Position numbers and translations under genes: made by a program. The notes below the pieces were generated by a model. It was not told the origin of the DNA. It worked only from the letters and a program-made list of their open reading frames with translations, and searched no databases. Positions 1 through 7,447 of a stretch of 64,000 nucleotides of DNA are shown here, in pieces (the stretch's first letter is position 1; the number at the start of each line of letters is the position of its first letter). Source of the stretch: Streptomyces akebiae (GTDB taxonomy: Bacteria; Actinomycetota; Actinomycetes; Streptomycetales; Streptomycetaceae); the NCBI RefSeq assembly GCF_019599145.1, contig NZ_CP080647.1:1240001-1304000 (forward strand). The letters are read 5' to 3'.

Positions 1-581
1 TCGAGGCCGACGCGGTGGCCGACGGAGACGAAGACCGGCTTGACGCCGTCACGGGTGCGCAGGGCGCGGCCGACCTCCTCGGTGCCCGCGAGGAGCGGGG
101 ACGCGCTGCCGCGTACGGCGCCCGGGGCGTCGTAGGTGAAGGTGAAGGGGTTCTTGGCGACGCCGATCGTGGGCAGGCCGGTGAGGACGCCGAGGTGCGC
201 GGCGAGGCCGAAGCGGCGCGGATGAGCGAGGCCGTAGCCGTCACAGACGACGAGACCGGGGTCGCACGGCAGCGCGTCGAGCGCGGCCAGCACCGTCGGG
301 ATCTCGCGGAAGGCGAGCAGACCGGGGACGTAGGGGAAGGAGACCTGCCCGGTCGCCGTGGCCTCGGCGACCACGTCGAGGGTGGCCGCGTCCAGCACCA
401 CGGCCGCCGCCACGACCACGTCCCGCTCGTCGTCGTACGCCACGTCGACGCCGGTGACCCGTCCGGTGCCCGGCGGCGGTCCGCCCTCGTCGAGGACGAC
501 CCTGCCCCGCAACTCGTCCTGCACGGCCAGGGCTTGTTCTTCGGTGGCGGGCCAGCCCGCGGGGATGCGTACGGTCGTCAT
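1..581 (-). CDS. nfi: Endonuclease V (deoxyinosine 3'-endonuclease), C-terminus beyond window
   Basis: Reads leftward from the ATG at 579-581 off the window edge, giving about 193 residues of a family normally 220-230 long, so only the C-terminal end is missing. The N-terminal part carries the family signature GVDVAYDD, which holds a catalytic metal-binding Asp, followed by the conserved FPYVPGLLAFRE block and the VVCDGYG and GVAKNPF segments expected in order. Endonuclease V nicks DNA (or RNA) one phosphodiester 3' of deoxyinosine and begins repair of deaminated adenine. The gene is convergent with nothing visible; its start lies 47 bases from the stop of the next leftward gene, so a shared transcript is possible. 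Confidence 0.9.
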   Translation of the reverse strand, partial: MTTVRIPAGWPATEEQALAVQDELRGRVVLDEGGPPPGTGRVTGVDVAYDDERDVVVAAAVVLDAATLDVVAEATATGQVSFPYVPGLLAFREIPTVLAALDALPCDPGLVVCDGYGLAHPRRFGLAAHLGVLTGLPTIGVAKNPFTFTYDAPGAVRGSASPLLAGTEEVGRALRTRDGVKPVFVSVGHRVGL

Positions 582-627
582 GGTGTCGACGAGCGTACGC
601 ATCCCCGCGCGGACGCGCGGCCCCGGG

Positions 628-954
628 CTACTTGTCGCCGAGGGCGCGCTTGAGCTGGCTCTTGTTCATGTCCGAACGGCCCTGGATGTTCCGTCGCTTG
701 GCCTCGGCGTAGAGCTGGTCGTACGTGGGCCCCTCGGATCCCTTGTGCGAACGTTGCCCGCCGCGCTTGCTCGACGACATGTCCTGGGTCGAGCTGCGGC
801 TCGCGGTCTTCGACTCGCCGGAGCGGGCGCGCTCCTTGTTCACGGTCCGGGCGGCTATCTCCTTGGCGCGGGACTCGCTCTCACCGCGGTCCTCGGCGCT
901 CTCCTTGATGTGCTCGTACTGGCGTTCCCTCTTCGGGCTCGAACCGCGTGGCAT
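628..954 (-). CDS. Small charged protein with Rho-N/SAP-like C-terminus
   Basis: A 108-residue very basic, Ser/Arg/Lys-rich protein beginning MPRGSSPKRERQYEHIKES. The last ~35 residues (YDQLYAEAKRRNIQGRSDM, then KSQLKRAL) look like the Rho-termination-factor N-terminal or SAP-like helix-extended-helix found in many actinobacterial proteins labelled plasmid stabilisation protein. No catalytic motif is visible; nucleic-acid binding is an inference from charge and fold resemblance. The start is well supported: AAGGAG sits 9 bases before the ATG. Homologues are widespread in streptomycetes as single genes, so the plasmid label should not be taken as function. Confidence 0.75.
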   Translation of the reverse strand: MPRGSSPKRERQYEHIKESAEDRGESESRAKEIAARTVNKERARSGESKTASRSSTQDMSSSKRGGQRSHKGSEGPTYDQLYAEAKRRNIQGRSDMNKSQLKRALGDK

Positions 955-1052
955 GACCGATCACTCCTTTCGTGACTCGAACACGCCACAAGTACCCCTC
1001 CCGGCCGGACCAACCCCGTACGCGCCCACCTGCCGGAACGCCCCCGCGCGGG

Positions 1053-2120
1053 TCACTTCTCCAGCCGGGCCACCCGCCCCCGCTCCCCCGCCGCCCAGCA
1101 GCCCCGGTCCGGGGTGCAGTCGACCGTGTCGTACGACCCGGTGTCGACCGTGCGCCAGGTGCGGCCGCCGTCGGTGGTCAGATCGGTGCCGGTGGGGCCG
1201 ACGGCGAGAGCGGTCGTCCGGCTGTGCGGGAGCCAGGCGACGCCCGACCGGTAGGCGGGCGGCGGCTGCGCGGCCGTCGTCCAGGCGCGGCCCGCGTCGC
1301 CCGTGGTGGCCGCGGCCCGCGGGGACGGCTGGTCGGCGCGGTAGTCGCCGCCGACGGCGATGCCGTGCTTCCGGTCGCGGAAGGCCAGCGCGAAGACGCC
1401 CCGGGCCGGATCGCCGGCCGGCACGGGCGTGTCGGCGACCGTCCAGGTGAGCCCCCGGTCGGCGGAGTGCAGCACGCGCGCGCGTGCCGCCCCTCCGGTC
1501 GCCAGCCAGACGTCGCGCGGCCCCGAACGGACCAGGCACTGCCCGCTCGCCGCGAAGCCCGCCTCACCCTCCAGGGCCGGGGGCATGCCCTCGTTCGGCA
1601 GGACCTTCCAGGAGCGGCCGCCGTCCTCGGTGGCCAGGATGCGGAATCTCCCGTCCACCGGGTCGCTCATGGCGAGCCCATGGCGGGGGTCGAAGAAGGT
1701 GAGGCAGTCGTAGAAGGCGCGCGGATCGGTGTTGCGGAAGGACTCGGTCCACGTCGCACCGCCGTCGTCCGTGCGGTACACGCGGGAGGCCTCGCCCTCG
1801 CCGATGGCCAGGACGACCGCCCTGCGTGCGTCGAATGCCTCGATGTCCCGGAACTGCAGATCCTGTGCGCCGGGCGGTGAGACGTTGCGCCAGGTCCTGC
1901 CCCCGTCGCCGGTGCGGAGCACGGTGCCGGCGGAACCCGCCAGCCACGCGTGGTTCCGGCTGACCGCGGCCAGACCGCGAAAGCGCACGTCAGTGCCGGT
2001 CTCCTTCAGTTCCCAGTGCGGTGGACGGGCGTCCCCCCGCGCCTGTGCGGGCACTGCCAGGGCGGCGGCGAGTGCCACCGCGGCCAGGCCCGTCGTCATC
2101 GTCCGACTCGTCCGACTCAT
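1053..2120 (-). CDS. Secreted YCF48/BNR-repeat beta-propeller protein
   Basis: About 355 residues from the ATG at 2118-2120 (MSRTSRTMTTGL); ATG 2099 is an alternative. A signal peptide is clear (hydrophobic AAVALAAALAVPAQA). The mature protein repeats the Asp-box-like pattern T-x-DGGxTW (for example RTGDGGRTW, RTDDGGATW, ATEDGGRSW, TTDGGRTW), so it should fold as a six- or seven-bladed propeller of the photosystem-II-stability/YCF48 or sialidase-like class. No sialidase catalytic triad is evident. Probably extracytoplasmic; binding partner unknown. It is often annotated as an oxidoreductase without basis. The longer upstream extension to 2267 has no signal-peptide logic and is not adopted. 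Confidence 0.8.
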   Translation of the reverse strand: MSRTSRTMTTGLAAVALAAALAVPAQARGDARPPHWELKETGTDVRFRGLAAVSRNHAWLAGSAGTVLRTGDGGRTWRNVSPPGAQDLQFRDIEAFDARRAVVLAIGEGEASRVYRTDDGGATWTESFRNTDPRAFYDCLTFFDPRHGLAMSDPVDGRFRILATEDGGRSWKVLPNEGMPPALEGEAGFAASGQCLVRSGPRDVWLATGGAARARVLHSADRGLTWTVADTPVPAGDPARGVFALAFRDRKHGIAVGGDYRADQPSPRAAATTGDAGRAWTTAAQPPPAYRSGVAWLPHSRTTALAVGPTGTDLTTDGGRTWRTVDTGSYDTVDCTPDRGCWAAGERGRVARLEK

Positions 2121-2394
2121 CCGCCTCGACTGCCCCAAGCCCCTCATGGCGGGCGAAGCTAGTGCAGCGACGAGGTGGCGTCCAGATGGCCTCGGCCGGG
2201 AACCACCGGGCGGCGTGCGGTGTCCTCTCCCATGTCCCGGAACACGGGATGAGAAATCGATCACCACAGTGATTGGGCCCGGTGACAGAGGTCACTCGAC
2301 CCTCATGTGCACGGATCGGCTCGATCCGGCGTCTTTGCAATTGCCCGGCCTCAGTCAACCGGAATCCGTCCACCCGTCACAAGGGAGCAAGGCG

Positions 2395-2811
2395 TTGTCC
2401 ATCGTCATCGAGCAGCCCGTCGAGGCCCGTCTCGTCGCCGCCGCGCCGCGGATGCCGAGCATTCCCGCAACGCTCCACTACGACCGTCGCGATCCCTTCG
2501 CCGTCCGTATGACCTTCCCCGCCCCGGCCACGCTGGAGGGCGTCGAGGTCTGCTGGACCTTCGCCCGCGAGCTGCTCGTCACCGGCATGGAGGACTCGGT
2601 CGGCTTCGGCGACGTACGGGTCCGCCCGTACGGCTACGACCGGCTGGTCCTGGAGTTCCACGCCCCCGAGGGCACGGCCGTGGTGCACGTCCACGCCGAT
2701 GAGGTACGCCGCTTCCTGGAGCGTTCGATGGATCTGGTGCCGCTCGGGCTGGAACACCACCAGGTCGACCTGGACCACGACCTGGCGGAACTGATGCGCG
2801 ACGCCTGCTGA
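2395..2811 (+). CDS. SsgA-like sporulation and cell-division regulator (SALP)
   Basis: A 138-residue protein starting at TTG 2395, behind AAGGGAG at 2380-2387. It has the SALP family core: the YDRRDPFAVRMTF block, FARELL, GDVRVRP and VPLG near the C-terminus, and the usual length of about 135-140. SALPs are restricted to sporulating actinomycetes; SsgA and SsgB localise FtsZ, others act in wall remodelling and spore separation. By sequence and by the flanking ABC-F gene this could be SsgD, but the paralogue assignment is from memory and uncertain. A GC hairpin lies just after the stop. Confidence 0.85.
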   Translation: MSIVIEQPVEARLVAAAPRMPSIPATLHYDRRDPFAVRMTFPAPATLEGVEVCWTFARELLVTGMEDSVGFGDVRVRPYGYDRLVLEFHAPEGTAVVHVHADEVRRFLERSMDLVPLGLEHHQVDLDHDLAELMRDAC

Positions 2812-2826
2812 GGCCACACCCCAGGC

Positions 2827-2851
2827 GCCGCCCCGCTCCGCCGGGGGCGGC
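2827..2851 (+). terminator. Hairpin after the SsgA-like gene
   Basis: GCCGCCCC and GGGGCGGC arms separated by 9 bases, starting 15 bases after the stop codon. No T-run follows, which is usual for streptomycete terminators. Confidence 0.55.
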
Positions 2852-2895
2852 CGGTCCGGGTGCCGGCCCGGAAGCCGGTCGGGCCGTTAATCGCG

Positions 2896-2924
2896 TTGAC
2901 ACCCTTCCGGCCCCTCCGTACGTT
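2896..2924 (+). promoter_or_regulatory. Consensus housekeeping promoter for the ABC-F gene
   Basis: TTGACA at 2896-2901, a 17-base spacer, then TACGTT at 2919-2924. This is a near-perfect HrdB-type promoter. Transcription should begin near 2931 and give a leader of about 225 nucleotides before the ABC-F start, long enough for attenuation. Confidence 0.7.
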
Positions 2925-2930
2925 GTTCCA

Positions 2931-3156
2931 CGGTCCTGTTGCCGTCGATTGGAGAAGGACGTTGCTCGTCTGAGGTCCTGAGACACCGCGTCACACACCC
3001 CGCCGCATCCCGGCGTCCCTGTGTGCGTTGCGTGCGACCTCGGCGTACGAGCCGTCCCTTCGGCAGCGGGCTTTTCTCTTGCCCTCGTCGTATGTCGCCC
3101 TCGCGGTGTTTCGAACGCGTCGCCCCTGGCCGCTTCCCGCACCCGCGAGGTTCCTC
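2931..3156 (+). promoter_or_regulatory. Structured 5' leader, possible antibiotic-responsive attenuator
   Basis: The leader contains a strong Shine-Dalgarno (GGAGAAGG, 2951-2958) followed by a minimal ORF TTG-CTC-GTC-TGA. Downstream, GAGGTC and GACCTC can enclose a long imperfect stem that includes CACAC/GTGTG and GCCG/CGGC. Then AGCC...GGCT with a TTCG loop is followed by CTTTTCTCTT (about 3051-3082), a plausible intrinsic terminator. ABC-F resistance genes such as vmlR and msr-type genes are known to use ribosome-mediated attenuation; application here is inference. Confidence 0.4.
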
Positions 3157-4788
3157 ATGTCTACTCCCCTTTCCCTCACCTGCGCCTCCCTGTCCTTCGC
3201 CTGGCCCGACGGCACCCCCGTCTTCGACGATCTGCAGATCGCCTTCGGCCCCGGTCGGACCGGGCTGGTCGGCGTCAACGGGTCGGGGAAATCGACCCTG
3301 TTGAAGCTGATGGCCGGTGAACTCACCCCGTCCGACGGCACCGTCCGGGTGGCCGGCGAGGTCGGCTACCTCCCGCAGAACGTCACGCTCGACACCGGCC
3401 TCAAGGTCGACGAGGCGCTCGGCATCGCCACCGCCCGCGCCGCGCTGCACGCCATCGAGGCGGGTGACGTGGCCGAGGAGCACTTCGCGACGGTCGGCGA
3501 CGACTGGGACGTCGAGGAGCGCGCACTGGCGACCCTCGGCCAACTCGGGCTGGGCCACGTCGACCTGGACCGCACCATCGGTGAGGTCTCCGGCGGCGAG
3601 TCGGTGCTGCTGCGGCTGGCCGCACTGCTGCTGCGCCGCCCGGACGTCCTCCTCCTGGACGAGCCGACCAACAACCTCGACCTGTACGCGCGGCGCCGGC
3701 TGTACGACGCGGTCGAGGCGTGGTCCGGGGTGATGGTCGTGGTCAGCCACGACCGCGAACTCCTGGACCTGGTCGACCAGATCGCCGATCTGCACGCCGG
3801 CGAGGTCACCTGGTACGGCGGCAACTTCACCGCGTACGAGGAGGCGCTCGCCACCGAACAGGAGGCGGCCGAGCGGATGGTCCGGGTCGCCGAGTCCGAT
3901 CTGAAGAAGCAGAAGCGCGAACTCGTCGACGCACAGGTCAAGTTGGCCCGGCGCAAACGGTTCGGGCAGAAGATGCAGGACCAGAAGCGGGTACCGAAGA
4001 TCGTCGCGGGCGCACGCAAGCGGGCCGCCCAGGAGTCCGCGGGCAAACACCGCATCCTGCACGAGGAGCGGCTCGCCGGGGCGAAGGAACGTCTGGACGA
4101 GGCGGTGGAGGCCGTACGGGACGAGGACGAGATCCGCGTCGAGCTGCCGTACACGGCCGTGCCGCCGGGCCGTGGCGTCCTCACCCTGCTGGACCTGGAA
4201 CTGAAGTACGGCGCCCGGGTGAAGGGCGGCCTCGACCTGCGCGGCCCGGAGCGGATCGCCCTGGTCGGCCGCAACGGCTCGGGCAAGACCACGCTGCTGC
4301 GGACGATCGCGGGCGAGCTGGAGCCGGTGAGCGGCGAGACGAAGGCGCACGTGCCGATGCGGTTCCTGCCGCAGCGGCTCGACGTCCTCGACGACGAGCT
4401 GACGGTCGCCGAGAACGTGGCCCGGTTCGCGCCGGACGCCACCAACAACCGGATCCGGGCGCGCCTGGCCCGCTTCCTGTTCCGTGGCGCCCGTGCCGAC
4501 CAGCAGGCGGCCACGCTCTCGGGCGGGGAGCGCTTCCGGGCCGCCCTCGCCGCCCTGATGCTCGCCGAGCCCGCCCCGCAGCTGCTGATGCTGGACGAGC
4601 CGACGAACAACCTGGACATGGCGAGCGTGCGACAGCTGACGACCGCGCTGGAGGGGTACGAGGGCGCCCTGATCGTGGCCAGCCACGACCTGCCGTTCCT
4701 GGAGTCGATCGGGATCACCCGGTGGCTGCTGATGGAGGAGGGAGAGCTGCGGGCGACCACGCCGGAGGAGATCGGGACGGCGGGCTGA
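3157..4788 (+). CDS. ABC-F family ATPase (ribosome protection/translation factor type)
   Basis: A 543-residue soluble protein with two ABC ATPase domains and no membrane segments, so it is not a transporter. Domain 1 has Walker A GVNGSGKST, signature VSGGE and Walker B LLLDEPTNNLD; domain 2 has GRNGSGKTT, LSGGE and LMLDEPTNNLD. Between them is the charged interdomain arm (about residues 235-330, rich in KKQKRE, RRKRFGQK) that reaches into the ribosomal P/E-site region in ABC-F proteins. The ATG at 3157 follows GCGAGG. The closest function is antibiotic-resistance ABC-F against peptidyl-transferase drugs; S. coelicolor has such a gene in this context. The inducible-looking leader fits that role, but substrate range cannot be read from sequence. 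Confidence 0.88.
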   Translation: MSTPLSLTCASLSFAWPDGTPVFDDLQIAFGPGRTGLVGVNGSGKSTLLKLMAGELTPSDGTVRVAGEVGYLPQNVTLDTGLKVDEALGIATARAALHAIEAGDVAEEHFATVGDDWDVEERALATLGQLGLGHVDLDRTIGEVSGGESVLLRLAALLLRRPDVLLLDEPTNNLDLYARRRLYDAVEAWSGVMVVVSHDRELLDLVDQIADLHAGEVTWYGGNFTAYEEALATEQEAAERMVRVAESDLKKQKRELVDAQVKLARRKRFGQKMQDQKRVPKIVAGARKRAAQESAGKHRILHEERLAGAKERLDEAVEAVRDEDEIRVELPYTAVPPGRGVLTLLDLELKYGARVKGGLDLRGPERIALVGRNGSGKTTLLRTIAGELEPVSGETKAHVPMRFLPQRLDVLDDELTVAENVARFAPDATNNRIRARLARFLFRGARADQQAATLSGGERFRAALAALMLAEPAPQLLMLDEPTNNLDMASVRQLTTALEGYEGALIVASHDLPFLESIGITRWLLMEEGELRATTPEEIGTAG

Positions 4789-5317
4789 GGCGGGCGGCCG
4801 GCGGTGGCGGCGACCGACCGCTCGGCTACCGCCGATTATCTCAGGAGGGCCACAGCCTGCCCGCGGGGTTGGCAATTGCTCGCGAGGAGGGCACATAAGG
4901 CCGCTTAACTCGATCGTGTGATGGTCGGCTTCCGGGCTTGCGACGCCCTGGGCCGTCCGGGTTAACGTGATCGCGCGATCTGGGACGCCGGATACGGCGC
5001 CAGCATACGGGGCCCCCGGTCCACCAGAGGGATGGTTCGGGGCCTCCCCGTCGCCACTGGCCGTACCCACCTGGCCAGATCGCACAGGGAACTGGCCTCC
5101 CAGGATCGGACCACGCACAGGATGCGTGTCGCCACCCGGGGTCGAGTTCGCCGGGGACCAGTACGCTCAAGACCGTTCGGGGCGTGCGGCTGGGTCAGGC
5201 TCACTCCTGCTCAGTCTCCAGGAACGGTTTTGTCCTGGTGGGCCGGGACTGCATGATGGCGGACCGGCGTCGCTTCACGGACGCCGGAAAACCGTCGTTC
5301 GATTCGGAGTCACCCAC
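4789..5317. other. 529-base gap with no convincing gene
   Basis: Lies between two rightward genes. Open frames here on either strand lack ribosome-binding sites and family resemblance. It presumably holds the ABC-F transcript end and the DDAH promoter; AGGAGGG at 4841 and GAGGAGGG at 4877 precede no good start codon. Confidence 0.5.
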
Positions 5318-6094
5318 GTGCCCAGCAAGAAGGCCCTCGTCCGCCGCCCCAGCCCCCGCCTGGCCGAAGGCCTCGTCACGCACGTCGAGCGCACGGAGGT
5401 GGACGTCGACCTCGCGGTCGAGCAGTGGGAGGCGTACGGCGAAGCCCTGCGTGACCACGGCTGGGAGACGATCGAGGTGGAGCCGGCCGACGACTGCCCG
5501 GACTCGGTGTTCGTCGAGGACACCGTCGTCATGTACAAGAACGTGGCGCTGATCGCACGCCCCGGAGCCGAGTCCCGGCGGGACGAGACCGAGGGGATCG
5601 AGGAGGCCGTGGCCGCGCTCGGCTGCTCGGTGAACTGGGTCTGGGCCCCGGGCACGCTGGAGGGCGGTGACGTCCTCAAGGTCGGCGACACCGTGTTCGT
5701 GGGGCGGGGCGGGCGCACCAACGCGGCCGGGATCCAGCAGCTGCGGGCCGCGTTCGAGCCGCTCGGCGCGCGGGTGGTCTCCGCGCCGGTGAGCAAGGTG
5801 CTGCATCTGAAGTCGGCGGTCACGGCGCTGCCCGACGGCACGGTCGTCGGGCACATCCCGAAGATGGACACCCCGTCGCTGTTCGGGCGTTTCCTGCCGG
5901 TGCCGGAGGAGGCCGGGGCCCATGTCGTGCTCCTCGGCGGCGACAAGCTGCTGATGGCGGCGAGTGCGCCGAAGACGGCCGAGCTGTACTCCGACCTCGG
6001 CTACGAGCCCGTCGTGGTCGACATCAGCGAGTTCGAGAAGCTCGAGGGCTGTGTGACATGCCTCTCGGTGCGGCTGCGCGGACTGTACGCCTGA
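5318..6094 (+). CDS. ddaH: Dimethylarginine dimethylaminohydrolase
   Basis: A 258-residue enzyme starting at GTG 5318 (VPSKKALVRRPSPRLAEGL) with GGAG eight bases upstream. It hydrolyses N-omega-methylarginines to citrulline and methylamines. The pentein-fold residues are present: the substrate loop near CPDSVFVED, the catalytic His in KVLHLKSAVT and the nucleophilic Cys in EGCVTCLS near the C-terminus. Length and sequence agree closely with the S. coelicolor enzyme as I remember it. It stands alone between a long gap and a GC-rich terminator hairpin. Confidence 0.93.
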   Translation: MPSKKALVRRPSPRLAEGLVTHVERTEVDVDLAVEQWEAYGEALRDHGWETIEVEPADDCPDSVFVEDTVVMYKNVALIARPGAESRRDETEGIEEAVAALGCSVNWVWAPGTLEGGDVLKVGDTVFVGRGGRTNAAGIQQLRAAFEPLGARVVSAPVSKVLHLKSAVTALPDGTVVGHIPKMDTPSLFGRFLPVPEEAGAHVVLLGGDKLLMAASAPKTAELYSDLGYEPVVVDISEFEKLEGCVTCLSVRLRGLYA

Positions 6095-6116
6095 CGGGCG
6101 ATCGCATCGTCTCTTC

Positions 6117-6145
6117 GGCCCCGGGACCTGCTGGTCCACGGGGCC
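6117..6145 (+). terminator. Terminator after DDAH
   Basis: GGCCCCGgGACC and GGTCcaCGGGGCC form a 12-pair stem with a 4-base loop, followed by TTC, 22 bases past the stop codon. Confidence 0.75.
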
Positions 6146-6206
6146 TTCGGCATGCCGCCGATCACTTCCCGGGAACTCGCTGATCAGCGGTCTTTACAGC
6201 ACGCTT

Positions 6207-6256
6207 AACCTACGGCATCGTAACCTACGGATTCGTAGCCTACGATGCCGTAGGTT
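6207..6256. promoter_or_regulatory. Triple tandem operator array upstream of the desaturase
   Basis: Three boxes beginning CCTACG start at 6209, 6224 and 6239, an exact 15-base period: CCTACGGCATCGTA, CCTACGGATTCGTAG and CCTACGATGCCGTAGG. Each is palindromic (CTACG-N4-CGTAG type), and the outer boxes form perfect 16-base arms AACCTACGGCATCGTA and TACGATGCCGTAGGTT. A TTTACA at 6193 suggests the promoter overlaps the array. The pattern fits a TetR-family repressor operator; no such regulator is adjacent. Confidence 0.75.
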
Positions 6257-6318
6257 CAGGTCGCCCGCCCGTGGCAGCACCGAACGTCCCGTTCCCTGTA
6301 CGTCCCCCTGGAGCCTCT

Positions 6319-7296
6319 GTGTCGATCACTTCTCCCCACCTCGGCAGCCCGTCCGGCGAATGGACCGACGCGCGGCTGCTGTACGCACTGGAGGAAGTCG
6401 TCGAGAAGGAACTCAACCGGCATCTGAAGGTCACCAAGGACTGGATGCCGCACGAGTACGTGCCGTGGAGCGACGGCCGCAACTTCCCCGGTTTCTTCGA
6501 GGACGGCGAGGCCTGGGAGAAGGGGCAGTCGAAGGTCTCCGAGGTGGGCCGGATCGCCCTCGTGGTGAACCTGCTGACCGAGGACAACCTGCCGAGCTAC
6601 CACCACGAGATCGCCACCCTCTTCGGCCGTGACGGCGCCTGGGGTACCTGGGTGCACCGCTGGACCGCGGAGGAGGGCCGGCACGGCATCGTGATGCGCG
6701 ACTACCTGCTCGCCTCGCGCGCGGTGGACCCGGACAAGCTCGAAGAGTTCCGGATGTCCCACATGAGCGAGGGCTTCGAGTCGGACAACCGCCACTCGAT
6801 GCTCCACACGGTCGCGTACGTCGCCTTCCAGGAGCTCGCCACCCGTGTCTCGCACCGCAACACCGGCCACCACTCCGGTGACCCCGTGTGCGACCGCATG
6901 CTGGCGCGCATCGCGACCGACGAGAACCTCCACATGATCTTCTACCGGAACCTGCTGAAGGCCGCGTTCGAGTTCGCCCCCGACCTCACCATGCAGGCCG
7001 TCCGCGATGTCGTCGTCGGCTTCCGGATGCCCGGCCACGGCATGCCCGGCTTCGAGCGCGCCGCCGCGCAGATGGCCATCGGCGAGGTCTACAACATGCG
7101 CATCCACCACGACGACGTCCTCGCGCCCGTCATCCGCTTCCTGAAGATCATGGAGATCGACGGCCTCGGCCCCGAGGGCATGAAGGCGCAGGAGGAGCTC
7201 GGCCTCTACATGGGCGGTCTCGACGCGGAGGCCCGCAAGTTCGACGAGAAGCTGGCCGCGCGCAAGGCCCGGATGGCGGCGCGCGCCGGGGCGTGA
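6319..7296 (+). CDS. Acyl-ACP desaturase (stearoyl-ACP 9-desaturase family)
   Basis: A 325-residue soluble di-iron enzyme; GTG 6319 (VSITSPHLG) follows GGAG by six bases and is preferred to the longer frame. It introduces a cis double bond into ACP-bound fatty acids, tuning membrane fluidity. Iron ligands are visible: E in LLTEDNLPSYHHE, the E-E-x-x-H motif in WTAEEGRHG, and the second EN-x-H motif in ATDENLHMIFYRN. DesA-type desaturases of mycobacteria and streptomycetes are the nearest relatives. The 15-base-period operator array ends about 60 bases upstream, so tight, probably lipid- or temperature-linked repression is expected. Confidence 0.92.
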   Translation: MSITSPHLGSPSGEWTDARLLYALEEVVEKELNRHLKVTKDWMPHEYVPWSDGRNFPGFFEDGEAWEKGQSKVSEVGRIALVVNLLTEDNLPSYHHEIATLFGRDGAWGTWVHRWTAEEGRHGIVMRDYLLASRAVDPDKLEEFRMSHMSEGFESDNRHSMLHTVAYVAFQELATRVSHRNTGHHSGDPVCDRMLARIATDENLHMIFYRNLLKAAFEFAPDLTMQAVRDVVVGFRMPGHGMPGFERAAAQMAIGEVYNMRIHHDDVLAPVIRFLKIMEIDGLGPEGMKAQEELGLYMGGLDAEARKFDEKLAARKARMAARAGA

Positions 7297-7346
7297 CGGC
7301 CGCGAGCCTCGGGTGCTGCGCGGCGCGGGGCCGTGCGGCGCGGGGG

Positions 7347-7419
7347 GCGGGGCGGCTGGATTCGAACCAGCGTGTTCCGGTTTTGGAGACCGGCGCGCCT
7401 GCCTCTGCGCTACGCCCCG
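7347..7419 (-). tRNA. tRNA-Trp-like (anticodon CCA), atypical
   Basis: A 73-nucleotide cloverleaf: acceptor CGGGGCG/CGCCCCG, TA at positions 8-9, D-stem GCGC/GCGC, anticodon stem CCGGT/ACCGG with loop CTCCAAA, and T-arm GCTGG-TTCGAAT-CCAGC. The discriminator is C rather than the G expected for bacterial tRNA-Trp, no CCA is encoded, and the D-loop AGAGGCAG is unusual. The 5' part is identical to that of the second tRNA at 8938. It may be a divergent accessory tRNA rather than the housekeeping tRNA-Trp. Confidence 0.8.
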
Positions 7420-7447
7420 CCCTTGGGCGCAAGCCCAGCCGTTCTCC

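Noticed and set aside
4841..5170. 109-codon leftward frame in the gap before DDAH
   Set aside because: No ribosome site, Trp/Arg/Pro-rich composition typical of GC-rich shadow frames, and no family resemblance.
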